Source: Hermatobates lingyangjiaoensis (taxonomy: Eukaryota; Arthropoda; Insecta; Hemiptera; Hermatobatidae). Taken from it: a stretch of 64,000 nt of DNA. The position numbers were made by a program, and so were the translations under genes. Under the pieces are notes generated by a model. The model saw only the letters and a program-made list of their open reading frames with translations. It made no database searches and was not told the DNA's origin. The stretch is from positions 186,001 through 250,000 of the forward strand of contig JAPFBL010000069.1 in NCBI GenBank assembly GCA_026182355.1. Reading direction: 5' to 3'. Below are positions 10,941-22,907 of this stretch, piece by piece; positions within the stretch are counted from its first letter, which is position 1, and every line of letters starts with the position of its first letter.

Positions 10941-11670
10941 AATTAAATGATGCTGAAATGTATACTGAATTCTGGGGTTTCTGCCTTGGTATTAACCCAC
11001 TGCTTTAGTGATAACTAGTGCAGTAAATTTTGCTTTAAAATGGCTAATTTAATTTATTTTATACCTACGGATGCTGACTACATATGCCGACTTATGTCCC
11101 GTGGTACCTACCTTAGTATTTATCTGTTTCTCTAATCATAACTAGTCCAATGGATTTTCTTTGAAGTGTATAACATAATTTGATTATTTCATACCCACGG
11201 ATGCTGATAAGTATACTAAGTGTCTGGTACCTACCTTGGTATTTATCTGTTTCTCTAATCATAGCTAGCCCATTGGATTTACTGTGAAATATGGAACTTA
11301 ATTTCAATACTTGATACCCACGGATGCTGATAAGTATACTAAGTGTCTGGTACCTACCTTGGTATTTATCTGTTTCTCTAATCATAGCTAGCCCATTGGA
11401 TTTACTGTGAAATATGGAACTTAATTTCAATACTTGATACCCACGGATGCTGATAAGTATGCTAAGTGTCTGGTATCTACCTTGGTATTATCCGTTGCTC
11501 TAATCATAACTAGTCCAATGGATTTGCTTTGAAGTATATAACATAATTTCAATATTTCATACCCACAGATGCTGTAAGTATGATAAGTCCCTAGTACCTG
11601 CTCTTGTATTTATCCGTTCCTGTTATGATAACTAGTCCACTGGATTTTACTGTGAAACATATAATTATGT
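10941..11670. repeat. Tandem array, 123-bp unit, about 6 copies
   Basis: The word ATACCCACGGATGCTG starts at 11191, 11314, 11437 and, slightly changed, at 11061 and 11559, giving a period of 123 (122-130 at the edges). The central two units are nearly identical and the outer ones decay. Because 123 is a multiple of three, the array has an open frame on the minus strand, which I regard as a by-product. Confidence 0.9.
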
Positions 11671-11689
11671 TCACTATGTCATTGAATTA

Positions 11690-12853
11690 GATATTCTGGT
11701 AAAAATGCTGACCAAGTAAAAAAGGGCCTTCTACTGTCACATGAACACAGTTGTAATACAGTCGAATACACTCTACCACAATCTATTCCTTTTATAGTTA
11801 TAATGCTTTTATACATTAAATGCAGAAAATTAAGCAAATTAATGCTCGTAAAGAATTGTTTAAAATATTGTAAATTTTAATTTTTTTTTTTTGGTTTAAA
11901 TTTGTTAAAAAAAAATGTTTATCTTAATGTACAGGAAATAGAGCAAATTCCAATAATTCCTAGTTAAGTTTCTTGTTTATGGGACTGCGTTACGTTTCCT
12001 AATGGACAGAATTACTGAAACTTTTATCCATAAAATAATAGCTGTATGTACACCATGCATGAAACTATTAATACTCTAGTTATAGCATTATAGTCAAAAA
12101 ATAAATTACGATTTTACAAAATTTGCTATAATTTTCTTTTGCTATAAATTCAATGTCGTCAAAAACCGATGTGGGTCATATGCCCACAAAAAGCTATTTT
12201 TCTGTTTAAAATATTTGGTCTTGTTGCTCAAAATTATTTTGTGTACTTATTTGTAAACTATGTAGATTAATCTTATTATGGAGAGGTTTATTTTTGTTGT
12301 TTTAACAAAGGAAGAAAGACAGAAAAAGAATAGTTTTTTTACCGTCTTCTACCAATTGTATGATTAATACTGTCCTACTCTACCAGAATAGTTCACCTTA
12401 TTTCAAGCAACGTCAATAAGACTATACAAGTATTGGCTACATTCTATGTTATAAATTAAACCTAACAATTTTATGTAGTAAAGTAATAAACACTTATGGA
12501 ACATTTAAACACTCATGTAGCCATAAAAATGACAGTGGTTGACTTTCTTAAAACGTTTTTTATGCGTTGAACACGAGTTATATTATTATAGAATGTTTTC
12601 TTATGTCGACCCCATATATTCAACATATTTTTCTTCCTTTATTAAGCTTTGGTCTAGATTCAAACCGTAAAATGCCTTTAAGCTAACATCTAGTTTATAT
12701 TTGTAGACATCTTCAGAGCTTGAGATTTTCCTATTGTACAAGTAGGAAAATAGGGTGATGTATTTTTTTTTTTTTGGAATAGGTAAATACCAAGCCCTAA
12801 AGATGTTTACAAATACAAACTATATGTTGGATTAAAGGTTTTTTACTGTTTGA
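11690..12853. other. Non-coding AT-rich stretch
   Basis: I see no gene. A weak imperfect inversion around 12640-12850 pairs 'gtagacatcttcagagct' with 'agccctaaagatgttta'-type words. It resembles an old fold-back but is too decayed to classify. Confidence 0.4.
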
Positions 12854-12861
12854 CTCTAAAC

Positions 12862-13436
12862 CAGGGGTTAGAGGCCTTTAATGGCCTTTCTTGGAGTAAA
12901 GGCCATTTTAGCACCGTCCACTTCCCCAAAAGGCCACCAAGAATAGATAAGCAAATTCTTATATAATAGTTATATTGTAAAATACTTGATCTATCATTAT
13001 ATTACTAGATTAAGTACATCTAAATCTGTTTTGCATCTTTCAAAAGATTCAGTAGTGTCCTTACTGCCTTCGTTTATTACATTTGTTAACCCAGGAAAAT
13101 TATTTTCCATAAGCTTAGACTTTTCAAGCAATGATTAATGAATAGTCTTCTTCCTAAATGCCAGAATTTTTTTGTCTTTATTACCATAATTGTAATTCTT
13201 TATATTTTGAAACATTTTTCTCAACAAACTGTAGAAGGCCACATTTCACGGTTCAAAAGGCCACATGCGGCCTTAAGGCCACATTTCACGGTTCAAAAAG
13301 CCACATGCGGCCTTAAGGCCACATGCGGCCTTAAGGCCACATTTCACGGTTCAAAAGGCCACATGCGGCCTTAAGGCCACATTTCACGGTTCAAAAGGCC
13401 ACATGCGGCCTTAAGGCCGCGGGTTCCCCACGCCTG
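12862..13436. mobile_element. hAT-type nonautonomous element with 8-bp target duplication
   Basis: The element starts CAGGGGTTAGAGGCC and ends GGTTCCCCACGCCTG, giving imperfect inverted termini of the hAT type (CAGGNGTNGGN). The 8 bases CTCTAAAC stand immediately outside on both sides (12854-12861 and 13437-13444), the hAT target-site length. At 575 bp it encodes no transposase. Its interior contains the 40-bp minisatellite described next. Confidence 0.85.
13237..13420. repeat. 40-bp minisatellite inside the hAT element
   Basis: About 4.5 copies of a unit made of GGCCACATTTCACGGTTC and AAAAGGCCACATGCGGCCTTAA-like parts, one copy shortened by 20 bp. The unit contains the palindrome ATGCGGCCTTAAGGCC in part and abuts the right terminus, so it was probably amplified from the subterminal repeat. 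Confidence 0.85.
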
Positions 13437-13444
13437 CTCTAAAC

Positions 13445-14110
13445 CAAACCTCGATAAACACAGAAAACTAATGTTGTATATTATCACAATACACACAAAC
13501 CGATTCCTTACCGATTCATTACAAATTCATTTTTTTTTTATTCAAAACCACTACTTAATAATTATATTCTCGTTTCAATTTTCATATTAAAGAAATTTTC
13601 CTGAATGAAAATATTTATCAAGATTAATGCTTATATTTGGAAGAAAAATGACTATTATATTAAGATGAGGAGGTAAAGCTGGGGAAGAAGAAGGCCTTGT
13701 TCACTGAGATGAGATTGGGTTTAAGGATTAATCACTAAGTCCGGAGAGAGGGGAAATTACTTCATTGAAATAAGTTAATTGAAAAAATTAATACATTTAT
13801 TTGAAGGTGGCAGTTAAGAAGTTTTTATTAGATTACATGGTAAGCTGTTAAATTAGAAAAGTTTCTCCTTTACTCTCCTCTCCCTTTACCATCATCTCTT
13901 TAATAATAAAAATACACATACACTGCCAAGTAAGTTAGTTGACGTCTAAACAGATTTAATATACTCGTATGTATTATATATACATATATATAAGCAATTA
14001 AATAATAAATTAAATATTGAAAATTGAGTGTTTGTTTTCTGTTTATTTTCTCTATGTGACATAATTTATTTTAAGTTTAATCTGTCCTGCTGGACCGCAT
14101 TTCGTTTATC
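13445..14110. other. Non-coding AT-rich stretch
   Basis: No gene or repeat recognised. A (TA)n run of about 40 bp follows at 14112-14151. Confidence 0.5.
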
Positions 14111-14153
<43 letters not shown>

Positions 14154-14339
14154 ACGGACCAACTTGTCATTGTCAAGTGTCATTGTTTGTTTTGCTTATT
14201 ATGTGAGTGTTAATTTATCTGTAACTCTACTCTACTGTTCTATGAGATCTATATTACTCTGAAGAACACAAACACAAGCGATACATGGTTTTATAGTTAC
14301 ATGATTGATCAGCTTTTTAGCTTGAATTGAAGAAGGATT

Positions 14340-14620
14340 ATGTTTCGTTCAGGTGTTGGAGTCTGCCGCTTTCTTCAGTGAGCTGCTTCTTCAGCAACGC
14401 TTTGTTCAGCAGCATCAATCATGGCTGAGACCAGACCTGACTACCACGCTAATCCCCCAAGGTTTAAAACTTGATCGCTGCATATCACTAGCAGCATGGT
14501 TATCAAAGTGCACACACGGTGCATGCCATGACAATGACCTAGAATGCAACCCTAGAACTGTTCACTCCTTCAGTCATGCATTACACGACTTTAAATTACA
14601 TTTAAATAAAATATAAACAT
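14340..14620 (+). other. Unassigned GC-richer segment with an open frame
   Basis: A plus-strand frame of 87 codons (14353-14616) lies in a segment of higher GC than its surroundings. It is serine-, leucine- and histidine-rich with no motif I recognise. It may be a fragment of a mobile element or an exon. Nothing supports translation. Confidence 0.2.
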
Positions 14621-14999
14621 ATCATAAAACTATTTAAAACTGAAAACTGTAATTCTTAATGCATGTATCTATTTAATAATAGAAAAAAACAGATAATTTT
14701 CAAAATCGGCAAATAGATTCAACTGATCGGTTCATTTCTTTTAGAATATTAAAGATATATTACACATGTTTTTAAACATGTCTTAAATATAATATTATTA
14801 TGTTATTCCAACAGCACATATTCTTTCATTTTAAAACAAACAACCTGTTTATTTTTATTCTTTCTTTTTAAAATTAATGCAAACAACAACTTTTTAAATC
14901 TTCGATATCATAAAATAGCCTTAGACCGAGCGTATTTTAGTAATCGAAGAAAAATAGCTTACAGACTCACAGTTAATAACTCAAAATTTCAGTAAATTC

Positions 15000-15075
15000 T
15001 TCTTCAGGGGAATAGAGAGAGGGAGACCAAGTGCACCAGAGATCCGGCGTACTTGGTCCTCCCTCTAATTACCTG
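15000..15075 (+). mobile_element. Decayed PLE end (gagaccaagtgcacc block)
   Basis: The segment resembles the 3' regions at 53450-53520 and 54290-54330 (agaccaagtgcacc, then CCTGAAGACGG at 15073-15083). It is an old copy of the AATT family. The core past CTGAAGA is too mutated to fold. Confidence 0.45.
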
Positions 15076-15479
15076 AAGACGGATTTTACAAAAATTTGAG
15101 TTAGTAAATGTGTTTCTTTACTCTAAGGGTTACTGTTGTTCGGTTTAGAACTTGTATATGTCCAGTTGGGATCGACTTTCCAATTTTTTAGTAATTTTAG
15201 TAATGTTTTATTAGATTCACTAAATATGGAAAATATTTGCTTTGTAATTTACAATTACACTTGCACTTTGATATAGAGTAGTCAGTTTAAATCTGTAGAT
15301 CTTCATTATTTCTGTTTTCCAGATTTTGTATTGTTACATCAGATAGTGTTAATCGAAAAGATAATGAAATTCATACTTAAAAAATAACTATAAAAATTAT
15401 TAGTAGTTGCTAAATTTAGTTAAATAATAAATTGAAAATCATATGCTGTAATAACAAATCAATCAATACGTCTAGTTAC

Positions 15480-16025
15480 AACATAAAACTTCTCGCGATA
15501 TCGGTTATTCCAGGTTTTCAAACTTCGTTCGTTTCATACACTAAGCTAACACTGTGGCTGAACTTTTTAAGGGTTATCTCAACTGAAGCTTAACTCTTTA
15601 ATCCGACAGTTCGAAAATTGATATTTCTAGCTTCAACCCTACAAGAAAAAATATGATATGGTTTACCAAAAATATATTTTTTTTGGTTAACTATAATAGA
15701 TTACACTAACACTACAGTTTTTAAGAGTTATCTCCTCTGAAACTCAAGTCTTTAATCTGACATTTCGAAAATTTAATTTTTTTCATTTTCAAAGCTAGAA
15801 GAAAAAATATAGTATACAGTATAGTATAGTTAACCAAATATATAATATATTTCGTTAACTATATTATATAAAACATTTCTTATGAAACAATGAAAATGAA
15901 AATATAAATTTTTGAAACGTCGTTTCGTAAAAAGTTCTATTTCTATCCAAATAACGAGCAAAAATTCCAGGAATATTGGTTACATAGGGTGTAAAACTTT
16001 TACTAGTGCACAATACGAAATGTGT
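15480..16025 (+). mobile_element. Old PLE-like end with tandem halves and variant hammerhead-like core
   Basis: Two diverged copies of a roughly 153-bp block start near 15569 and 15723 (rGGGTTATCTC-type words, then CATTTCGAAAATT). At 15882-15928 a motif has stem I ATGAAAC/GTTTCGT (seven pairs, one wobble), stem II AAAAT/ATTTT, GAA, the palindrome ACGT and C. Its core strand is AATGAAAA. The tail (ggaatattggttacat, then tactagtgcacaata) is also found, diverged, at 55935-56000. Confidence 0.5.
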
Positions 16026-16743
16026 TAAATTGTGTTATACAGAACCATTCATAATATAAAGGTCTTTCTTTATTATAAAAATTATTCAAATCATATAAAA
16101 TATATTTAAATTAATCATCATTTGCATTAATAAATCTCGAAATACATCAAATCTTTGATGTGAGTTCGGCCCTTGTCAATAATCACATTTAAATGAGAAT
16201 AAAATATTGGAAAGGTCGAAGATTACTTTCAAACTGTCGTTTTCATCGTCGTATATTATTTCGACATGTCTGTATTATATTGTGACAGGTTAATGCTTAA
16301 GATTTATTAGGCTATATTGAATTACTAACTTTAACTAATTACTAGTTACTGTTTCACATAAACAGTCAATTTTTTTTCTGTACAATTTTAAAAGATTGAC
16401 AATAATGTTAGCTGCAGTGACTAACATTAAAACATTGTCGTTCAGTATACCACTTATAGTATATATCATGGATTATATTTGGGGTGATTTTTCAACAGAA
16501 CTACAGGTTGAGTTTTTAAAATGCAAGATTATATGTTTTTTTTGTAATATTTAATAAATTTTAAAGCAATAAAGTTTTTAATTAATTATAGTTTACAGGC
16601 GTTTTAACGTTGCCTGTATTTTGCTTCATTGCAAAATTTAAATCACTGCAGTCGAAGAGATTGCAGTATTTTAAAATTTTACGCGTAGCATTGTATTCCT
16701 TTGTGAAAAATGAATGTATATTCTGAACACATGAAGCTATCAC

Positions 16744-17362
16744 CAGTGCAGAAATCCCCTTCCACCCCACCGGCTCTTAGGTTTAAAACAAATTTCTATA
16801 TTTAATGACCCAGACTATCGTCTCAGCCGATAGGCATATTTAGTCAATTTTTATGAAAATTTCTAACTAATATAACCGGGAGCATTTTCGCTGATTAAGT
16901 AGATACGAAAGATGAGACTTTTTTAAAATTTTCAAGTTAAAAGTTCATTTAACTGATCATTAAAACAGACATAAAAATGATAGATTTTGTGCAAATTTTC
17001 GGCTTAATTTTCGATATTAAATGTTAAAAGATAAATTTTTAACTACTTTAGCGAAATTCTCCGCAAAATCAAATAAAAATGGTAATTTTAATTACTGATA
17101 TTTTGCAAACAATAATGTTTGAATTATCTAACTTAAACCAGTATAAGGTAGCTTAAAACACAGCCAGAATGTTTAGATGCATTATGTCTCTATTTTGTTT
17201 AATTTAGAACAATCTTCAGTTAGAAAAAAAAATAACAAATAGAATTACATTTTTAAGGTATATTTATAAAAATCTCAGATATTTGTTAGCTTTTATCTTC
17301 TATATTTGACACCCTTAAAATGTCATACCTGGCACGTGCCACTTTCTAGTGCTACGCCACTA
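16744..17362. mobile_element. hAT-like nonautonomous element, related to 40483-41032
   Basis: It starts CAGTGCAGAAATCCCC and ends near GCTACGCCACTA, close to the CAGTGGCGTAGC terminus of the copy at 40483-41032. The two share CACCCTTAAAATG just inside the right end and CCCACCGGCTCTT / CCCGCCGGGTCTT near the left. I see no matching target duplication. Confidence 0.55.
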
Positions 17363-18285
17363 AACAGTGTTAAACCTGATTAGACTACTAGTACTAGAGA
17401 AATAATGTTGTAATATTCCTTCTACGAGTCAATTATTTATCATTCCATGACTTTTTCCACCCTGTTTTTAGAAAACAACACAAATATTACGACTTATTTT
17501 ATTATATTATTAAAGTATTTCAATCCTCATTGTTATAACATCCAGTCTTTAATCAGTATGTACCTCAGAATAGCAATGTTGGTTACCCCTAAAAATGTTA
17601 CCAATTATCAAAAGAACTTATAAACGAACTCAGTAGAATGTTAATAATTCAAACAATGAGCCCAGTAACTACTGTCGTACAACCAAACTTCTAAAAGCTT
17701 ACTCTTGTCCACCTTCAGGAGTAATTTAGCTTTTGATAGTGAATTTTCTCACAAACATAGGAAGAAAGATAAATATTTCATTTGTTAGGTGGAAAAAAAG
17801 CTAATATCTAAAGTGATAACTTAAAAATAAAATATAATCATGTCTAAATTAGATTATTAATAATATATATTTGATTAAAAAAATTTATATGACTATAAAA
17901 GGCATTATAATTTAGTTAAGATACTATCCGCTTAATTAAGTCGTAAATGAATTCATAAATATATAAGTAGTGTTGCATATTGTAGCTTGACCTGAAATAC
18001 AATCCTTGCTTGGTTCTTTTGTTAGTTTATGCTGTGTAGTTTTTTTAATTTAAGAATATAAGGGATTTGCTGGTTTTTTTCCACATCAAAGTAGCTTTAC
18101 CTTATTGTTAAGGTTTAATGAGATCCAGAGGCTGGTCTGAACCATTAATCTATATAGAGATTTCAGTAGAAAATTATTAAATTTTTCACTTTTTACTGTT
18201 AGATTGTTAAAATTTTGTTGTTGTTTTTGTATTTCAACTAAGCATGGAATGAATAATTTTTGTTGCACCTATTCTAGGCTTTTAA

Positions 18286-18830
18286 AGTATGTTAGTTTTA
18301 TATAAATGTTTGCATGCATTCTATCTCTATTTTGTTTAATTTAGAACAATCTTTTGTTAGGAAAAATATGTTCATTAAATCATTAGTTGTGCAGTCCGTA
18401 ATTGTGTGGTATTTACTCATCCTGAGGTAAAATCGATAAACAAACAAAAGTCTCCATACAAATAAAGTTTTATTCAATAGCAACACCGCGTTTCGAACAC
18501 TTTGTGTTCATCATCAGGAAGACAACACATTCCGTCAGGATGTGGTGCTGACGGGTTGGTCCAGTGAAAACAACATATTGTTGTGTGTAAAAACAACAGG
18601 TTGTTTTTACACACAACAATATGTTGTTTTCACTGGACCAACCCGTCAGCACCACATCCTTGGTGTCTTCCTGATGATGAACACAAAGTGTTCGAAACGC
18701 GGTGTTGCTGTTGAATAAAACTTCATTTGTGTGGAGACTTTTGTTTGTTTATCTATTTTACATCAGAATGTTCATTAAAATAACAAATAGAATTAATTAA
18801 GAGATTTTTGAAAATTTAGAACAAAATCAA
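18286..18830. mobile_element. hAT-like fragment interrupted by a fold-back
   Basis: 18300-18360 and 18780-18810 together match 17170-17250 (CTCTATTTTGTTTAATTTAG, then ATAACAAATAGAATT). The match is split by the 388-bp fold-back at 18380-18767. This shows the fold-back is the younger insertion. Confidence 0.7.
18380..18767. mobile_element. Fold-back PLE element with 12-bp target duplication
   Basis: The 12 bases ATGTTCATTAAA stand at both borders (18368-18379 and 18768-18779). Inside are two inverted arms meeting at about 18597. Each has the core CTGATGA, stem II GAACAC/GTGTTC around AAA, and GAAAC (18481-18522 minus, 18662-18710 plus). The word after GAA is ACGCGG rather than a perfect palindrome, so stem III is broken by one base. 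It carries no coding sequence. The double-ended duplication means the inverted pair inserted as one unit. Confidence 0.85.
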
Positions 18831-19620
18831 TTTTCTTTTATTCGATTTGTTCATTAGTATATAGAAGAGTCTGATTTCTGTTGCGACTCTCATTTCTCTC
18901 TCATTCTTTCTCTATTAGCGACAGTTCTTGATTACATTTATGCAATTTTTAAACACAATGATGAAAGATACGTGCCACGTTTGATCAACATGTGTAATAA
19001 CTAAACCTGTTTATCTTTCTATGCAATTCTTTGTGCAGTGAATGAAAAGAGTTATTGAGCTTGCAGATTTCTGGTCTGTTCATCATGATTTTAACTAAAT
19101 TGTTTTATTTTTCTTATTGTTTAAGTGAGTATTTACATCATAGTTATTTAATATGAATTATGGTTTGATATCTGATTAGTTTATTTATACAAAATATTCT
19201 CTGCCGTCTTGTTGAGTTAACAGAGTGGATTGCCTTGATACCGAAAAGTGAATTTTGTTCCATTAACTTTTAGTCATATGCGATGTACAAAACAACTGAA
19301 AATACCAAAAACGACCAAAAGTTGAGGTGCCTCCTCATCTTTCTACTAATTTATTGTAAAATTTTTCGTCAAAGTGTGTGAAAATAATTTTTCCTACTTC
19401 CCCATCAACAGTTTGTCAGCTACATAGAATTAAATGCTTTTCTACTTACAGATGGGACATCTTTGTGTTTATTTTTAACTGCTACTACAATAGTATCGAA
19501 AGGTTACTCAACAAACTATCAGATAGCTTTACATTTTTCGTGTAGAAAATGTAATAATTTTTTCCATTCTAGAAATGAAGTATATTTGCCCGTTTCGAAT
19601 CGTATTGTCATAAAAAAAAT

Positions 19621-19775
19621 GTATATATATATATATATATATATGAATTAAATACAACAATTAACAAATATATATTAATTAAAATGCGCTAAGACCTTTC
19701 TTTACATCATCAGAGAGCTAAATTAAACAATCGTGATTTATATATATCTTTATATTTATATATTTTATTTATATT

Positions 19776-19822
<47 letters not shown>
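19621..19822. repeat. (TA)n runs around a decayed PLE end
   Basis: TA runs at 19621-19645 and 19780-19822 border a segment with CATCATCAGAG (minus-strand CTGATGATG) at about 19706-19716. The rest of the hammerhead pattern is lost. Confidence 0.5.
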
Positions 19823-19826
<4 letters not shown>

Positions 19827-20554
19827 ACAATTGCAATATAATCAGTACTGATATATAAAGTCAGTACTATCAATATAAAACTCGCGTTCTTAAAAAGAAT
19901 ACCAGGTAATGGTTTAATGTGAGATGATCATTTTGGAATCGACGGCCAAGAGTCTACGCCTCAAGTGCGGGGATTGATTCAGCCCCGACATGAACCAGCC
20001 ATTCATACTTGTGAATAATAATTTTGCACGTGTTCAAGTCCCTACCCACTCTGCATACTAACACAGTCAGCATGTTTCACCCGTCATCACCACCTTCGTT
20101 CAACACTGTCAGCAAAACCATCTTGAATTACTTGTCCTTGATAAATTAAAGTCCGTTATACTCTACAGGTATTGGTCTTTAATAAAGCCTGTATGTATAG
20201 TACATCGTCTCCTTTATCGAGGAAATCAATACTCATTCTTACAACTCTATTCCTTTAACTCTATATTTGTTTTGTTTAATGGATTTGAGTTAACTGTATA
20301 ATAGATCTCAATAGTCACCAACTTGAATCTTTATGAATATTTGAATAACAGTGAGATGTTGGCTTAGGGAATTTGTGGCCACGAACTTCCCACTGTGTTA
20401 TTGAGCAACATCCGAAATCTCCATGACGACTTGAACACTAGTATACGTGGTAGGACGGTATTTCTGTCTGTTAATTTAACTTAGAATATATTAATCGTGC
20501 TAATTTTCTCTAAGGCAAATTATTTATTTCTTTAAGGATATTCATCTGACATAT

Positions 20555-20700
20555 GCCCTACTCTTATCCATCGAGATGGAATAGGCTGTTAGTCTTCGAT
20601 CACAGAACAGCTCAACACCTGGCAGAAACATTGAATTAAAACTATTTTAAAACAATAGAGTTTTTCCATCAAAAACTAATCTTAAAATGAACAATGGTTT
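20555..20700. repeat. Dispersed repeat, copy A
   Basis: It shares 'tgttagtcttcgatcac', 'ctcaacacctgg' and 'caaaaactaatctt' in the same order with 23180-23285. The elements are otherwise unclassified. The region 19925-20100 may also be a decayed SINE (GGGGATTGATTC B-box-like word). Confidence 0.55.
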
Positions 20701-20709
20701 TTATGACAG

Positions 20710-20945
20710 GGACCAGTGTAGACCAATGGCTATGTTCTCGCCTCTGCTCTAGTAGAACCGGGGTTCAATACCCTCTCTGGCTATTGATTTATTCATACTG
20801 GATGCCACAAATCTGAGGATGTCGTCCATCAGAGAGGACGTTAATCCATTAGTCGCAAGCTTGTACAATGTCAGGTATTCTTTAAAGATCTATATTCTAA
20901 ATACACTTGAGTTAGGTAAAACTTAGGACTCCGAATGTAGAATGT
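20710..20945 (+). mobile_element. tRNA-derived SINE, copy 1
   Basis: A tRNA-like head (ACCAATGGCTATGTTCTCGC, then the B-box-like GGGGTTCAATACC) is followed by a body with 'tgtacaatgtcaggtatt' and a tail 'acacttgagttaggtaaaac', 'ttaggactccgaatgtagaa'. The body and tail recur at 29740-29990, 51640-51845, 52016-52262 and 24160-24330. RNA polymerase III boxes in the head suggest internal promotion. Confidence 0.8.
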
Positions 20946-21342
20946 AGATTGACTTTTGTGTAACATAAAGGGCCAATCTTCAGCTAATGTGGGTACTCTC
21001 GTGGGACTGTCACTGCATCTTAACCTAACCATTTAAGACAATAATTGCGACTGAACCATATACAAGGATAAATTAAAATTAAACAAAGTTGACTAACGTT
21101 TTATATATAACTTGAAAGATTGAATTTTGAATTTGAGTAATGGTTAGTTTCTGGTATAGAACTGTACAAATATATTCGTTGATCCCTGAATTCTCATAGA
21201 GGAAAATTTAGTATCTTATTTAAAATAGTACATACTCATAATATAAAATGCAAAATGTAATTACTCTTATTACATTATTGAATATTACAGTATTGAAACA
21301 TTATAGATTTAAAACAATAAATATAATTTTTCCTGAGTTTTA

Positions 21343-22261
21343 TTAAAAGTCAATAAATTCTTTAATGTAGGTATCTTTGGAGCTGATAATGTGGTTTCCT
21401 TCATCGTACTGATCAAAATTACTGACGTCACCTAATCCTTTGATCTTGGGGGTGAATGGGGGTTCAACTTGTTTATTAAGAATGGCAAGCCAGTTGCTCT
21501 CTTGGAAGAACCTGTGGTCTTTTATGTCGTTGACTCCTCTCTTGAGGTTTCCATACCGCATTGTGAGATCTGTTTGGATAAGCTTCTTAATGATGTCCTT
21601 AAGAGAGTCAGACAGGTTTTTAGGCATACTATATTTACCACTGACTATCTTTTCATAGATCTTGATAGGTTCGTTGGAATAAAAAGGAGGATAACCGGCA
21701 GCCATTTCATATAAAAGAATGCCAAAGCTCCACCAGTCTGCAGAGAAGCCATAGCCACGATTTAAAATAATTTCAGGTGCCAAATATTCCGGTGTACCGC
21801 AAAGTGTATATGTTCGACCTCTTAAAACTTTACAAAATCCAAAATCAGTTATTTTTATATAGCCGTCACGATCAATTAGAATGTTTTCTGGTTTTAAATC
21901 CCTATAGATAAGATCTAAAAAGTGTAAATATTCAAAACTTAGCAATACCTGCGACCCATAGAACCGAACAAGGGCTTCAGAGAATTTACCAAATCTTCTC
22001 AAGTATGTAAACATTTCTCCCCCTTGTATAAAAGGCAGTACAAAGTACAAGTAGGAGTTATCTTTAAAGAAGTAATCCATATGTACCGTAAAAGGAAACG
22101 AAACTGACTGCAAAATTCGTTTTTCATTTAAAGTGTGATCAATTTGCTTCGTCTGAACTATCTTTTCTTTTTCCAAAATCTTGATTGCAACAAAAGAATT
22201 ATCTGCCTTATTTTTGGCTGCAATGACTCTTCCAAAAGAACCTGTGCCTATCGTTCTCAAC
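21343..22261 (-). CDS. PKA-C: Protein kinase A catalytic subunit, kinase-domain exon
   Basis: This exon encodes residues 59-363 and the stop of a cAMP-dependent protein kinase catalytic subunit, the cytosolic and nuclear serine/threonine kinase held inactive by regulatory subunits. Visible landmarks (numbered in the two-exon model) are the glycine loop GTGSFGRV (63-70), VAIK lysine 85, NEKRIL glutamate 104, YRDLKPEN with catalytic Asp179, DFGF Asp197, activation loop [16 protein letters not shown] with Thr210, ADWW, and [11 protein letters not shown]. The C-terminal tail ends EFIDF, the FxxF motif that docks on the small lobe. Each landmark is 13 residues beyond the mammalian number, so there are no internal gaps. 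The 5' border is a splice acceptor (tttgttaacag before 22261). A start at 22296 would read intron sequence. The frame is intact with no stops. Confidence 0.95.
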
Positions 22262-22451
22262 CTGTTAACAAAATTAATACTAGTTCTAACAAACATTAAA
22301 CATTTACTGCAGAAAATATTTATTTTTCAATTATTTTACATTGTGAACAACTGCTTTCAGGTATCATCAATTTAATCCTTATTTTAAATTAATTTAACAT
22401 ATTTTTATTAATTTTAAAACTTTGTGCGGTTATTCAGTATTTAAAACTAAT

Positions 22452-22492
<41 letters not shown>

Positions 22493-22493
<1 letters not shown>

Positions 22494-22893
22494 GATTTCA
22501 CATAAACACGTGAAATAACAATCAATGATCAAACCACAATAAGAAAATGAGAAAACAAGACTAAGATCTTTCAACCGTAACAAGCGGTCTTCGTCAGAGT
22601 CACAAACCCAACTGAGGGGTTTTTGACTCTGACGAAGACCGCTTGTTACGGTTGAAAGATCTTAGTCTTGTTTTCCCATTTTCTTATTGTGGTTTGATCA
22701 TATATACATGTATATATATCAATGATCAAACCACAATATGAAATAGGAAAACAAGACTAAGATCTTTTCGTCAGAGTCACAAACCCAACTGTTTGAGTTT
22801 TTGGGTCAGTTAGGTTTTTGACTCTGACGAGACTGCTTGTTACGGTTGAAAGATCTTTGTCTTGTTTTCCCATTTCTTATTGTGGTTTGATCA
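22493..22893. mobile_element. Two adjacent fold-back PLE ends, AGATCT family
   Basis: The first (22493-22700) has full inverted arms with AAGATCTTTCAACCGTAAC and its complement and opens beside (TA)n at 22457-22492. The second (22725-22893) has a deletion in its left arm, which lacks the stem II segment, so only its right arm (about 22815-22860) keeps most of the core (CTGACGA, GACTGC..., GGTTGAAAGATCT). Confidence 0.8.
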
Positions 22894-22907
22894 TATATGT
22901 ATATATA

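Noticed and set aside
11113..11430. 105-codon minus-strand frame
   Set aside because: It lies inside the 123-bp tandem array, and a period divisible by three keeps it open.
14112..14213. Open frame through (TA)n
   Set aside because: The IYIY stretch is microsatellite translation and the rest is too short to judge.
19690..19725. Another hammerhead core on the minus strand (CTGATGATGTAAAG)
   Set aside because: GAA and the palindrome are missing (GGTCTTAGCGC), and no stem II forms.
22262..22296. Extending the kinase exon to the ATG at 22296
   Set aside because: The leader [12 protein letters not shown] does not resemble PKA and overlaps a good acceptor. The upstream exon restores the family sequence.
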